Below, piece after piece: positions 53,613-63,682 of a stretch of DNA of 64,000 nt. Position numbers and translations under genes: made by a program. Every line of letters starts with the position of its first letter. Position 1 is the stretch's first letter. The stretch comes from Clostridia bacterium. GTDB taxonomy: Bacteria; Bacillota; Clostridia; Oscillospirales; Acutalibacteraceae. The notes under the pieces were generated by a model. It was not told the DNA's origin, searched no databases, and was given only the letters and a program-made list of their open reading frames with translations. Location of the stretch: NCBI GenBank assembly GCA_017516445.1, contig JAFXCZ010000002.1, forward strand, positions 43,070 to 107,069, written 5' to 3'.

Positions 53613-56432
53613 ATGACAGTGAGAAAGCAAATAGCATTTATTTTAGCAGTAATGACGTTAATCACCTGTTGCTTTACAAGCAGTGTTGTTTCGGCGGCTA
53701 GCAATGTTGAAGATTCTGTTCAACGAATATTGGGTGCGGCAGAAGTTGCACAGGGTGACAGTTCTTACGCAAAGTATTTGTCGGCGAATTCAAATATTAA
53801 TGTTTCTTCTAATGATGTTAAGGTTGATATAGGAGCAAAGGTTACTCAAGGCAAGACTGTAAGCTTCACTGTAGATGTAGCTGAGGAAGGCTACTATACG
53901 ATAGGTATGTGTTATAAGGTAATTGACAGCGGAACACAGGATTTACGCTTCGGTTTAAAGATTGACGGTAAGTATCCATATGACTACGCTGAGAAACTCC
54001 AGTTGCCTCGAATGTGGTGTGATGCCGCCGGCGAAAATCGTGTAGACGGGTTAGGAAATGAATTTGCTGCACAACAGGTACCGTACGAAAACTATTGTTA
54101 TAATACTGTTGTAGATGAAACCTTGGAAAACGGATATGAACTTTATATTTGCCTTTCAAAAGGTGTGCATACGGTAGATATTATTCACAAAGATGGTGAA
54201 TTTTCGGTTAAATACTTCAAGTTCGGGAAAACAAGTGAAATTGAAGAATACAAAAACCCCAAAAATGCTGATGAGTATTATAAAGGTGAGCCAATTATTA
54301 TTGAAGGTGAAAACGCAAAAATTAAGACGAGCAATTTCCTTATAGGTAAATCGGATTCTTCTACTATAAAGATAACGCCTCACGACTCACAGAGAAATGT
54401 TGTTAACTATATAGGCGGTGGAAATTGGAAGACCATAGGCGACACAATTATTTGGGAAACACCGGAGGTAGAATCTGGATATTATCAGCTTGGCTTTTCT
54501 TACCGCCAGAATACAGTAATCGGCGGAAAAGTATATCGTGATTTAACAATTGACGGTGAAACTCCGTTTTCGCAGGCAAGTGCTATAGGTTTTACTTACG
54601 ACGATAACTGGAAAAAGGATGTTTTTGCTGACGACAAAGGCAATCCGTATATGATATATCTATCAAAAGGTAAGCATGAAATTGCATTGACTGTAGTACC
54701 AGGTGATATATATCAGGTGCGCAGCCTGTTAACAGAAGCCGTAGCAGAGCTTGGAGAGTTGTATGTAGATATTACAATGATAACAGGTGAGACGGTAGAT
54801 ATATACAGAGATTATAATTTGTTCAAACAAATTCCGAATATGGAGCAAAGACTCAAAAATATATTGACTCTTTTGAATGAATCGGCAGAAAAACTGCTTG
54901 TTATAATGGAGCAGGATAGCGGCTCTAATTATTCGGTAATTAAAAATATGGTTGAAACAGTCAATCAAATGCTTAAAAACAAATATGAAGCACATACATA
55001 TAAGAACTCATATTATTCTAACTATTGTTCGGTTTCTTCGGTATTGCAGGAACTGCGCAATATGCCTCTCGACTTAGATAAGATAGTGCTATTTTCACCC
55101 GAGGATGAAGAACCGTTTGGTAACACAAATTTTTTGAAGCAGATACTGTTTTCTGTGACGAGATTTTTCTCAACCTTTGTGCGTGATTATAACGAAATTT
55201 CAAATTCAGATTCAGAAGGTAATATTACTATCTGGGTGAACTGGGGAAGAGATCAGGCGCAAGTGTTAAGCTCGCTTATTGATAGGTCATTTGTTGCAGA
55301 AAGTGGAATAAATGTAAATATGCAGCTTGTAAACGCTACTGTTGTTCAGGCGATTCTTTCGGGTAATGGACCTGACTGTATCTTACAGCATACTCGCTCC
55401 GAACCTGTAAATCTTGCCATGCGCGGTGCGTTGTATGACCTTTCACAGTTTGAAGATTGTGATGAGGTGTTAAAACGTTTCCAAAAAGGTGCAGAAGAAC
55501 CTTACAGATATAAAGGTGGGCTATATGCACTTCCTGATACACAGACATTCTTTATGATGTTTTACAGAAAAGATATATTAGAGGAGTTTGGTATAGCAGT
55601 ACCTGAAACTTGGGAAGATTTCAATGAAGCTGCAAAAACTCTTATGCGACATAATATGTCACTTTCGCTACCAAATACGCCAGCAACTGATGCTTCACAG
55701 ATTAATGCAGGTGTAGGAAGTATAAACATTTTTCCAAGTTTGCTTTTGCAAAACGGACTTTCGCTTTATGCAGATGATGGAAAAAGTACAAATTTGCTTT
55801 CAGCAAATGTAATAGATGTTTTCGGTGAATGGACAGATTTCTATCGTAAGCAGAAATTCCCCATATCTCTTGATTTTTATAATCGATTCAGAATAGGTAT
55901 AACACCTATAGGTATATCGCCATATACGTTGTATACCACATTAAAAGTGACAGCCCCTGAAATTGATGGACTATGGGGTATGACCTATATACCTGGTACG
56001 GAAAATAAGAATGGAACGGTTTCACATGCGTCTTCGGGCGGCGGAACAGGCTGCGCTATTTTGCGCACATCAAAAAATCCCGAAAAAGCTTGGGAATTTT
56101 TAAAGTGGTGGACCAGAGCTGATACTCAGCTTTCATATTCAAACGACGTCGAATCAATTTTAGGCCCTGTAGGTCGTGTTGCTTCATCAAATGTGGAAGC
56201 AATAAAAGGACTTTCATGGGATGAGGGAATGCTTGAAGCAATATTAAAGTCATGGGAACAGGTAGAAGAGATTCCTGAATACCCCGGAAGCTACTATGTT
56301 ACTAGATCGATTTACCAAAGCTTCTGGAATATTGTAAATGCCAATCTCAGTACAAAGGATACATTGATGAGATACGGTAATGAAGCCAACGACGAAATCG
56401 CACGCAAATGGGCGCAATATTCAGACAAATAA
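53613..56432 (+). CDS. Large ABC solute-binding protein with extra N-terminal domains
   Basis: The 939-residue exported protein has a signal peptide with an AxA-type cleavage site (about residues 1-28) and no lipobox. Two carbohydrate-binding-module-like beta-sandwich regions follow (about 45-210 and 220-385), each opening with motifs such as EEGYYTIGMCYKVID and ESGYYQLGFSYRQN. A helical linker (about 390-520) precedes a family 1 solute-binding domain (about 530-939; ITIWVNWGRDQAQVLSSLI, MMFYRKDILEEFG, WEFLKWWTRADTQ). Usual binding proteins are about half this size. Permease genes follow, so it feeds that importer. How it stays at the cell is unclear. Confidence 0.84.
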   Translation: MTVRKQIAFILAVMTLITCCFTSSVVSAASNVEDSVQRILGAAEVAQGDSSYAKYLSANSNINVSSNDVKVDIGAKVTQGKTVSFTVDVAEEGYYTIGMCYKVIDSGTQDLRFGLKIDGKYPYDYAEKLQLPRMWCDAAGENRVDGLGNEFAAQQVPYENYCYNTVVDETLENGYELYICLSKGVHTVDIIHKDGEFSVKYFKFGKTSEIEEYKNPKNADEYYKGEPIIIEGENAKIKTSNFLIGKSDSSTIKITPHDSQRNVVNYIGGGNWKTIGDTIIWETPEVESGYYQLGFSYRQNTVIGGKVYRDLTIDGETPFSQASAIGFTYDDNWKKDVFADDKGNPYMIYLSKGKHEIALTVVPGDIYQVRSLLTEAVAELGELYVDITMITGETVDIYRDYNLFKQIPNMEQRLKNILTLLNESAEKLLVIMEQDSGSNYSVIKNMVETVNQMLKNKYEAHTYKNSYYSNYCSVSSVLQELRNMPLDLDKIVLFSPEDEEPFGNTNFLKQILFSVTRFFSTFVRDYNEISNSDSEGNITIWVNWGRDQAQVLSSLIDRSFVAESGINVNMQLVNATVVQAILSGNGPDCILQHTRSEPVNLAMRGALYDLSQFEDCDEVLKRFQKGAEEPYRYKGGLYALPDTQTFFMMFYRKDILEEFGIAVPETWEDFNEAAKTLMRHNMSLSLPNTPATDASQINAGVGSINIFPSLLLQNGLSLYADDGKSTNLLSANVIDVFGEWTDFYRKQKFPISLDFYNRFRIGITPIGISPYTLYTTLKVTAPEIDGLWGMTYIPGTENKNGTVSHASSGGGTGCAILRTSKNPEKAWEFLKWWTRADTQLSYSNDVESILGPVGRVASSNVEAIKGLSWDEGMLEAILKSWEQVEEIPEYPGSYYVTRSIYQSFWNIVNANLSTKDTLMRYGNEANDEIARKWAQYSDK

Positions 56433-56493
56433 TTAGGTTGTCGGCGACGAATTAGCCTAATTAGTTTAAATTCTCAGGAAAAGAGGTACAAAC

Positions 56494-57414
56494 GTGCAAA
56501 GAAGGATTGAAAAATTACCGCGTAAGAAGCTGACAAATGAAGAAGTTGAATTTTATCTCTTTTTGATTCCGTTTATTGGAACCTTCTTTGTTTTTAATAT
56601 TTTGCCTGTAGTATCTTCAATGGTGTTGAGTTTTTTTGATTTTGATATGCTTTCAACACCGACCTTTGTAGGTTTTGGAAACTATTTACGAATGTTTGTA
56701 AAGGACCAAGTGTTTTCAAAAGTTGTGGGAACAACACTTAAATTTGCGGTAATAGCAGGTCCTGCAAGCTATATATTAGCTTTCTTGCTTGCTTGGATGA
56801 TAAATGAATTTCCAAGGGCAATACGTGTGTTCTTGACATTTATATTCTATGTTCCTGCTCTTGTCGGAAACGCGTATTACATATGGCAGATAATGTTTTC
56901 GGGCGATAGCTATGCTTATGTAAATAATTTTCTCATAAGCTTTGGCTTTATAACTGAACCGATACAATGGTTTCAGGATTCGCAGTATAACTTCACAATA
57001 ATTTTGATTATACAGTTATGGATGAGCATGGGTACTTCATTTCTTGCAAACATAGCAGGTTTGCAGAATGTAAATACCGAACTATATGAAGCCGGAGCAA
57101 TTGATGGTGTAAGAACAAGGTGGCATGAGTTGTGGTATATAACGATGCCGTCTATGAAGAGCATATTATTGTTTAGCGCAGTTATGCAGATTCAGTCGGT
57201 GTTTTCCGCAAGTACTTTGATGCAGACCTTGGCAGGATACCCTAGTGTGAGTAACTCGGTTGATACATTAGTATCATATATATCTGACATAGGTACCGTA
57301 AGATATGAAATGGGATATGCATCGGCACTGTCGGTATTTTTGTTTATTATTATTCTTATAGTGCGCTATCTTATTGGCGGATTGTTGAATTTGGTTGGTA
57401 AGAGTGATAGATAA
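56494..57414 (+). CDS. Sugar ABC transporter permease (MalF type)
   Basis: The 306-residue membrane protein has about six helices and the EAA loop EAGAIDGVRTRWHELWYITM around residue 205. It is the first permease of a CUT1 carbohydrate importer. It follows the CBM-like binding protein and precedes the MalG partner. The start is a GTG at 56494 with AGAGG 7 bases upstream. Confidence 0.9.
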   Translation: MQRRIEKLPRKKLTNEEVEFYLFLIPFIGTFFVFNILPVVSSMVLSFFDFDMLSTPTFVGFGNYLRMFVKDQVFSKVVGTTLKFAVIAGPASYILAFLLAWMINEFPRAIRVFLTFIFYVPALVGNAYYIWQIMFSGDSYAYVNNFLISFGFITEPIQWFQDSQYNFTIILIIQLWMSMGTSFLANIAGLQNVNTELYEAGAIDGVRTRWHELWYITMPSMKSILLFSAVMQIQSVFSASTLMQTLAGYPSVSNSVDTLVSYISDIGTVRYEMGYASALSVFLFIIILIVRYLIGGLLNLVGKSDR

Positions 57415-57449
57415 AATAAAGATGTAATTTGAGTAAGGAGATGAAATCT

Positions 57450-58316
57450 GTGGCAAAACACGTTGCACAGTATAGGCGTTACACCCGTTCAACTGCAGGT
57501 AGTATAGGCTATTTTACAATACTAATTTTAGCTGGACTGTTTATGGTGTTTCCGCTGTTTTATTGCATTATTACATCATTGAAACCGTTAGATGAACTAT
57601 TGATATTTCCGCCTAAGTTTTTTGTGCGCAGACCGACTTTGACAAACTATACAGTATTACCTGCATTGCTTGGCAATTTGCAGATACCTGTATCAAGGTA
57701 TGTGTTTAATAGCATATTTATAGCAATAGTTTCAACATTTTTAACCATTATAGCAGGTTCAATGGCTGCCTTTACTTTCTCCAAATCAAAGGTAAAAGGC
57801 AGGAAGATATTGTTTTTAATAGTACAGGTAATGCTTTTGTATAACGGTGTAACACTCGGTGTACCGCAGTACTTAATATTCACAGGTTTAGATATTATTG
57901 ATACATACTGGGTATACATATTACCTGCAATACCGTCGGCAGTAAACTGCTTTTTGATGAAACAGTTTATGGATGTAAGTGTTCCTGATACCTTGATGGA
58001 AGCTGCGCGTATAGATGGCGCAAGAGTATCTACAATGTATTGGCGCGTAGTAATGCCAATTATGAAACCCGCTTGGATGACGGTTTTGCTGTTTTCATTC
58101 CAAAGTATGTGGTCGGTAGTTCCGGGCGGAACAATATTTAGCGAGCAGTTAAAAACATTGCCGTTCGTTATGAGTTCGATTACGGCAGGCGGTATAGCTC
58201 GCGCAGGAAGTTCAATGGCGGTAACGGTAATATTAATGATACCTCCAATAGCGGTTTTCTTATTCACACAAAGCAATGTTATGGAAACTATGAGCAGCTC
58301 GGGAATAAAAGAGTAG
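57450..58316 (+). CDS. Sugar ABC transporter permease (MalG type)
   Basis: The 288-residue partner permease has six helices and the EAA loop EAARIDGARVSTMYWRVVMP near residue 190. I choose the GTG at 57450, which lies 9 bases after AAGGAG (57435-57440). An ATG immediately after that site and a TTG at 57429 are poorly spaced. It completes the transmembrane part of the second importer; no ATPase gene accompanies it. Confidence 0.9.
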   Translation: MAKHVAQYRRYTRSTAGSIGYFTILILAGLFMVFPLFYCIITSLKPLDELLIFPPKFFVRRPTLTNYTVLPALLGNLQIPVSRYVFNSIFIAIVSTFLTIIAGSMAAFTFSKSKVKGRKILFLIVQVMLLYNGVTLGVPQYLIFTGLDIIDTYWVYILPAIPSAVNCFLMKQFMDVSVPDTLMEAARIDGARVSTMYWRVVMPIMKPAWMTVLLFSFQSMWSVVPGGTIFSEQLKTLPFVMSSITAGGIARAGSSMAVTVILMIPPIAVFLFTQSNVMETMSSSGIKE

Positions 58317-58346
58317 TATAATTCAGCAGAGAGTAGGTAGTATAGA

Positions 58347-60461
58347 TTGTTTAAAAGGATAATGTCAATTGTTATAATCACTGTTATGATAATCGGGACA
58401 TCACTTACGGCTTCGGCAATATCGGATTCGTATAGCAGGGTAGATGTGCCCGGAGAACAGACTGAGCTTCGTCTTTCCCGTGAAATGTATTCGGCAACCA
58501 ATTCTATTACAGCTACTTCTCTGGGACTTAACGAAAAGCTAGAGGGAATAACAGATATTTTTTCTGATGAAGCAGGTAATATATTATTGCTTTGCGGTAA
58601 CAAGTCCCGAATCATTAGTATAAATAACGATTATACATTGGATAAAGAAATAACTGTCACTGATGCTAAAGATGAAGAAGTTGACTTTAAAGGTGCCATG
58701 GGCATTTATAGGGATAAAAACGGTGACATATATATTTCGGATACACAAAATTCACGTATTTTAGTGACTGACGGTGACGGAAAAGTAAAAAATATTTTGG
58801 AAACTCCTAAGTCAAGTCTTATACCTGAAGATTTTTTGTATCAGCCGGTTAATGTTATAAAGGACAAAAAGGGGTATACATATATATTAAGTCTTGGTTG
58901 CTATTACGGCGCATTGTTATATTCACCTGAAGATGAATTCCTGGGATTTTACGGTGCGAGTACAGTGGAAGCCAATGCGCTTGACACACTTTCATATTTT
59001 TGGGATAAGTTAACAAGTAATGAAGTTAAAAAATCAAATTTAACAAGAAAACTCCCCTATTCATTTTCCGATTTTTGCTTTGATTCGGAAGGATATATGG
59101 TTACTTGTACAGGCAGTACCTCAAAGAATGAATACGGCACAGGTCAGATAAGAAAAATAAGCCATAACGGTTCAGAAATTATGTATAAACGAACTTTAAC
59201 CGGTGGCTCTGTAGATGCATCTACAGTTAACTTTCTTGAAAATGAGCGTGATGAAGATTATTATACACCGCAGGATTTGGTCGCTGTTGGGGTAAGCGAA
59301 GACGATTATATATTTGCTCTTGACCGTACTAATGGTATTATATATATCTTTGACTACGAATGTAATCTTTTGTCAGCTTTTGGCGGAGGTTATGGTTCAG
59401 GCGAACAATTAGGAACTTTTGTTGTACCTGTTTCTCTGGCGTTAAGTAACGATTCTGTTCTGGTTGCCGATTCTGCGAGCTGTTCCATAACAGTTTTTGA
59501 GTCGACAGAGTACGGAAAACTTATTCGTAAAGCCCAAACTCTTTACTTGAATGATGATTACGATCAAGCAGCAGAAATTTGGGAGAAGGTCTTAGATTTA
59601 AACAGAAACTGTCAGTTAGCCTATAGAGGTTTAGCGATGGTTTATTATAACCAAGGCGATTATGAAGCAGCACTTGAGGCTGCACGAATTGCAGTGGACT
59701 ATTCAGTTTATGATATGGCATGGAAAGAAATAGTCGCTCAATTTTTAACAGATAACTTTGTTTTGATAGCTATACTATTTTTGCTCATTATAGCTACACT
59801 GATTTTCCTTATTGTATATTTGAAAAAGAAGAATAAAAAGCTTATAACAAACCCAAAGATTTTGTTGATGTTAAAAGCACCGTTCCATCCGTTTCAGTCG
59901 TTTGATGATTTGAAATACCGCAAGTTAGGTTCAATGAAGTTGGCGGTGACTATAACGGTTCTGTTTTATGTTTCATCAGTTTTAAATATCATATCAGCAG
60001 GATTTTTATATCAGAATACTTTACTTCGAAATTATAACGCATTGTTCACTCTTGCAAGCACAGTAGGACTTGTACTTTTATGGTCGGTATGTAACTGGCT
60101 TGTGTGTTCAATGTTTGATGGCAAGGGTTATTTATCGGAAGTATTTATTTCAACAACATATACATTAGTTCCGTTAATTATATTCTATTTCGTTAAAGTA
60201 GTGCTTTCGAATTTTCTTCCTCTTTCTACGACAGGTCTTATTGGCGCAATTGAAACAGTAATTTTGATTTACACACTATTTATGCTTTGTATTGCAATGA
60301 TGAAGGTGCACGAATATGATTTCTTCAAATTCTTGCTTACAACAATTGTAATTATATTCTTTATGATTTTGGTTGTATTTATAATTCTTATGGGAGCGAT
60401 ACTTGTAAAACAGCTGTGGACATTTTTAGTTTCAGTATATGAAGAAGTTATTTATAGGTAA
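58347..60461 (+). CDS. NHL-repeat, TPR and Yip1-like membrane protein
   Basis: The 704-residue protein has a signal peptide (about 1-25) and an extracellular beta-propeller of NHL-type repeats (about 55-395; YRDKNGDIYISDTQNSRIL, DDYIFALDRTNGIIYIFDYE, ADSASCSITVFE). A TPR-like helical pair follows (about 395-445; CQLAYRGLAMVYYNQGDYEA), then one membrane helix (about 470-495) and a C-terminal Yip1-like five-helix domain (about 510-704, with PFHPFQSFDDLKYR). The fusion suggests an outside sensor or binding head linked to a membrane platform. Its place between ABC permease genes implies a role with that importer; the function is unknown. TTG 58347 is the likely start. Confidence 0.75.
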   Translation: MFKRIMSIVIITVMIIGTSLTASAISDSYSRVDVPGEQTELRLSREMYSATNSITATSLGLNEKLEGITDIFSDEAGNILLLCGNKSRIISINNDYTLDKEITVTDAKDEEVDFKGAMGIYRDKNGDIYISDTQNSRILVTDGDGKVKNILETPKSSLIPEDFLYQPVNVIKDKKGYTYILSLGCYYGALLYSPEDEFLGFYGASTVEANALDTLSYFWDKLTSNEVKKSNLTRKLPYSFSDFCFDSEGYMVTCTGSTSKNEYGTGQIRKISHNGSEIMYKRTLTGGSVDASTVNFLENERDEDYYTPQDLVAVGVSEDDYIFALDRTNGIIYIFDYECNLLSAFGGGYGSGEQLGTFVVPVSLALSNDSVLVADSASCSITVFESTEYGKLIRKAQTLYLNDDYDQAAEIWEKVLDLNRNCQLAYRGLAMVYYNQGDYEAALEAARIAVDYSVYDMAWKEIVAQFLTDNFVLIAILFLLIIATLIFLIVYLKKKNKKLITNPKILLMLKAPFHPFQSFDDLKYRKLGSMKLAVTITVLFYVSSVLNIISAGFLYQNTLLRNYNALFTLASTVGLVLLWSVCNWLVCSMFDGKGYLSEVFISTTYTLVPLIIFYFVKVVLSNFLPLSTTGLIGAIETVILIYTLFMLCIAMMKVHEYDFFKFLLTTIVIIFFMILVVFIILMGAILVKQLWTFLVSVYEEVIYR

Positions 60462-60493
60462 GTTTTATCGGTATTTGTTTAGGAGGTTTAGTA

Positions 60494-62728
60494 ATGCGAA
60501 TCGGTATTGGCAATAAGTGCTTTATACGCATAATTGCAGTCATCAGTGTGCTGTGTTTAATGATTACGTTATTTGCAGGCTGCGATAATAGTAATACAGC
60601 TAACGCAAAGTACAGAAAGATTAATGCTATTACGTTAGAGTCACAAGTACTTGCTACAAACTCAAATTATGAGTTATCGTGGGACGGTAATGCAAATGCC
60701 GTTTTGCTTAAGTCATTAAAAACAGGAAAGATTTGGTCAGATATTCTGTACGATGGTTTTTTGGCGGGAAGCACAAGTGCAAATACCAATAGCGGACTTT
60801 TATTGAATATAGCAAATACAAAGACTTTGAAATTCAATACAATCCGCAGTTATTCCGAAATTCCTTCAAATGGAAACATAGTTTGCAAGGTGATAGAGAA
60901 TGGAATCCGCGTAACTTATTTTTTTGATACTTATGAGATAGCAGTTCCTGTTGACTATATTCTCAGGGAAGATTCGGTAAGTGTTTCGGTAAATACAGCG
61001 CAAATACTTGAAAACGGAACAGAATATATGCTGCTTTCGGTATCTGTAGCACCGTTTATGTGCAGTGTTAAGAACGATGCTGAAAACGGTTATCTATTCG
61101 TTCCAACAGGCAGCGGAGCAATTATGAATGCGGCAGAAACAGCTGATGGCGCAAGACATTATGTTGGAGAAGTTTACGGCAGTGACGCTGCACGCCAAGT
61201 ACCGAGAGATTTAATTGATGATGAGGATATAAAACTTCCAGTTTTCGGTGCGGTTCAGAAAGATAGCGCAATTATGGGAATAATTGAACAGGGCGCGGGT
61301 GCTGCAGAAATAGAAGCTCAAGCAGGCAACAACAGAACAGGTTATTCAAATGTAAATGTTAATTTGTACGTTCGTGGTTATGATGAATTTCTTTACGTGG
61401 CTCAGGGTTCTACTCAAGGCACTGAAACTACAAGAGTAAGTAAAGAAATTTCAGGACACACTTTAACAGTTGCATATTATCCTTTGTATGATGAGGATGC
61501 AAGCTATGTGGGTATGGCTAAAAAATATCGCGAATATTTAAAACAAAATTCTAAGCTGACAGCATCAGGTGATGAATCATCACCTTATAGTGTAACTTTT
61601 CTTGGCGGTACAAATATTACACAGTCAATATTGGGTATACCCAATCAAAAAACGGTTGCAATGACAACCTTTGCACAAGTTGAAAATATTATAAGTCAAC
61701 TAAATAGTGAAAACGGTATTGCACCTGCAGTAAGGCTTTTGGGCTTTGGCGATAACGGTGTAAGTGCAGGAACTATAGCGGGCGGTAAAAAATATCCGTC
61801 GATATACGGCAGTAAGACACAGCTTAATTCTTTACAGGAATACTGTGAGAAAAGTGGTATATCGCTATTCTTTGATTCGGATATAGTATTTTTCTCGAAA
61901 TCAAGTTTGGGATTTTCAAAGAACTTAAACAGTGCATTAACCGCAATAAATAAAAGGATTGTTCATTATTCGGTTTCGCCGATAAAAATACAGGATAAAT
62001 CCAACGGATATGCAGTGATTTCTAGGGAAAAACTGCAAGAGGCAGCTAAAATTGCGCTAAAAAAGGCTGAGAAATATAAAAATACAGCTGTGAGTCTGTC
62101 GAGCCTTGGGTACACGGCGTTTTCAGACAATGTCGATAAACAATACTATACTAAATACGGTATAGAAGCTGATGTAACAAAGATTATAGAATCTTTTAAG
62201 GCAAAGGGGATTAAGACTGCAGTTGCTTCTGCAAATTCTTATGCCGCGAGTGCTGCCGATATGATTTTTGATGTTTCGGTTTCAAATGGCGACTACTCGG
62301 TATTTGACAGTGCGGTGCCTTTTTATCAGATGGTTTTCCACGGATATAAGGATATGTATACCGAAGCGCTTAATTTGAGTGAAAGTTACGACAGACAGTT
62401 GGCATTGGCAGTATCCTACGGAATGGGACTTGGCTATACACTTATAGACAGTTACATTGCTGACTCTGATGAGCTTGATATTTATGAGTTTTACGGAATG
62501 GTATATGAAGATTGCGCAGAGAAGATTAACAGCACAATCAGTAGCAGCGGATATGTACAAGTATACTCAGCAGTAAAAGATGCGGAAATTATAAACTATG
62601 AAGGTTTATCAGGCGGTGTAACGAAAACCGAATACAGCAATGGAATATCGGTTTATGTAAATCACACAGAAAAAAAGGTAGAGAGTCCCGCTGGCACACT
62701 GGGTGCATTTGAATTTGCAATGGAATAG
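60494..62728 (+). CDS. DUF5696-type lipoprotein
   Basis: The 744-residue exported lipoprotein has the lipobox LFAGC (Cys about 30). A beta-rich N-terminal half (about 50-330) is followed by a part that looks like a TIM-barrel (about 350-690), e.g. VRLLGFGDNGVSAG, SGISLFFDSDIVFF and a late FHGYKDMYTEALNL. This agrees with DUF5696 proteins found in ABC sugar loci of Firmicutes. Barrel-like folds here could be a glycoside hydrolase not yet assigned, but I cannot point to catalytic acids with confidence. AGGAGG precedes the start. Confidence 0.7.
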   Translation: MRIGIGNKCFIRIIAVISVLCLMITLFAGCDNSNTANAKYRKINAITLESQVLATNSNYELSWDGNANAVLLKSLKTGKIWSDILYDGFLAGSTSANTNSGLLLNIANTKTLKFNTIRSYSEIPSNGNIVCKVIENGIRVTYFFDTYEIAVPVDYILREDSVSVSVNTAQILENGTEYMLLSVSVAPFMCSVKNDAENGYLFVPTGSGAIMNAAETADGARHYVGEVYGSDAARQVPRDLIDDEDIKLPVFGAVQKDSAIMGIIEQGAGAAEIEAQAGNNRTGYSNVNVNLYVRGYDEFLYVAQGSTQGTETTRVSKEISGHTLTVAYYPLYDEDASYVGMAKKYREYLKQNSKLTASGDESSPYSVTFLGGTNITQSILGIPNQKTVAMTTFAQVENIISQLNSENGIAPAVRLLGFGDNGVSAGTIAGGKKYPSIYGSKTQLNSLQEYCEKSGISLFFDSDIVFFSKSSLGFSKNLNSALTAINKRIVHYSVSPIKIQDKSNGYAVISREKLQEAAKIALKKAEKYKNTAVSLSSLGYTAFSDNVDKQYYTKYGIEADVTKIIESFKAKGIKTAVASANSYAASAADMIFDVSVSNGDYSVFDSAVPFYQMVFHGYKDMYTEALNLSESYDRQLALAVSYGMGLGYTLIDSYIADSDELDIYEFYGMVYEDCAEKINSTISSSGYVQVYSAVKDAEIINYEGLSGGVTKTEYSNGISVYVNHTEKKVESPAGTLGAFEFAME

Positions 62729-62740
62729 GAGGAGTGGAAT

Positions 62741-63634
62741 ATGTTGAAATCAAACAAAAAATCCAGTTTGGAAGCCTCGCGCAACCGAGCAGGGTATACC
62801 TTTGTGATACATTGGCTTTTAGGATTAAGTTTATTTTTCGTATACCCACTTTTTAATTCCATTTTATATACGTTTAGTGATGTTACTATTCAAGCAGGGG
62901 CAATAGAAACAGACTTTATCGGTCTACAAAAATTGCGAGAGTTGATATTAGAAGATTCAGGTTATATCGATTATTTAAGAGATTCAATAGGTATGATGTT
63001 TTATTCGTTGCCCTTTATTATAGCAATAAGCTTATTATTGGCTGTTTTACTGAATCAAAAATTTAAAGGAAGGGCAATATTCAGGGCGATTTTCTTTTTA
63101 CCGGTAATTTTTACAAACTCGGTTGTAATGCTACAGCTTAATACTGAATATGTAAAGATGCCATTGTTTTCTTCAGATGAAGCGGGTGTGGGGATAATTG
63201 ATTACACAAGTATTATTACTCAGTTAAATGTTCCTACGGAAATAAGTCCCATACTTATATTTCTTTTATCTAACACAATTAATCTTATTTGGAGCTGCGG
63301 TGTTCAAACAATTCTTTTCTTAGCAGGATTACAGAGTATTCCGCCTTCGCTTTACGAAGTGTCTAAAATTGAAGGTGCTAATAAATGGGAAGAATTTTGG
63401 CGGATAACTGTTCCAAGCCTTAGGCATATAATTTCACTTGTTCTCATTTATACAATGATTGAATTATTTGTTGACTCTAAAAATAAATTAGTTTCACAAG
63501 CATACAATAAAATGATTCAACAAGATTATAATACAAGTTCGGCAATGCTCTGGATTTACTTTGTAGTAGTACTTATACTCATAGGTGCCGTTCTGGCTTT
63601 GTATCAACGGTATTGCATTAAAAAATGGGAATAA
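62741..63634 (+). CDS. Sugar ABC transporter permease (MalF type)
   Basis: The 297-residue membrane protein has about six helices. Its EAA loop is weaker than usual, EVSKIEGANKWEEFWRITVP (about residue 207). It is the MalF-like subunit of a third importer whose other parts would lie beyond the window. It starts 12 bp after the DUF5696 gene behind TAGGAGGAG, so it belongs to the same operon. The sequence differs clearly from the permease at 56494, so the cassettes are not recent copies. Confidence 0.87.
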   Translation: MLKSNKKSSLEASRNRAGYTFVIHWLLGLSLFFVYPLFNSILYTFSDVTIQAGAIETDFIGLQKLRELILEDSGYIDYLRDSIGMMFYSLPFIIAISLLLAVLLNQKFKGRAIFRAIFFLPVIFTNSVVMLQLNTEYVKMPLFSSDEAGVGIIDYTSIITQLNVPTEISPILIFLLSNTINLIWSCGVQTILFLAGLQSIPPSLYEVSKIEGANKWEEFWRITVPSLRHIISLVLIYTMIELFVDSKNKLVSQAYNKMIQQDYNTSSAMLWIYFVVVLILIGAVLALYQRYCIKKWE

Positions 63635-63682
63635 AAGTAGTTTTATAACTAGCCCAGAACAAATAAAGAGAGAGGTTTTGAT

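Noticed and set aside
57647-58615. 322-codon minus-strand frame
   Set aside because: It is antisense to a permease with a clear EAA loop and to the next gene's signal peptide.
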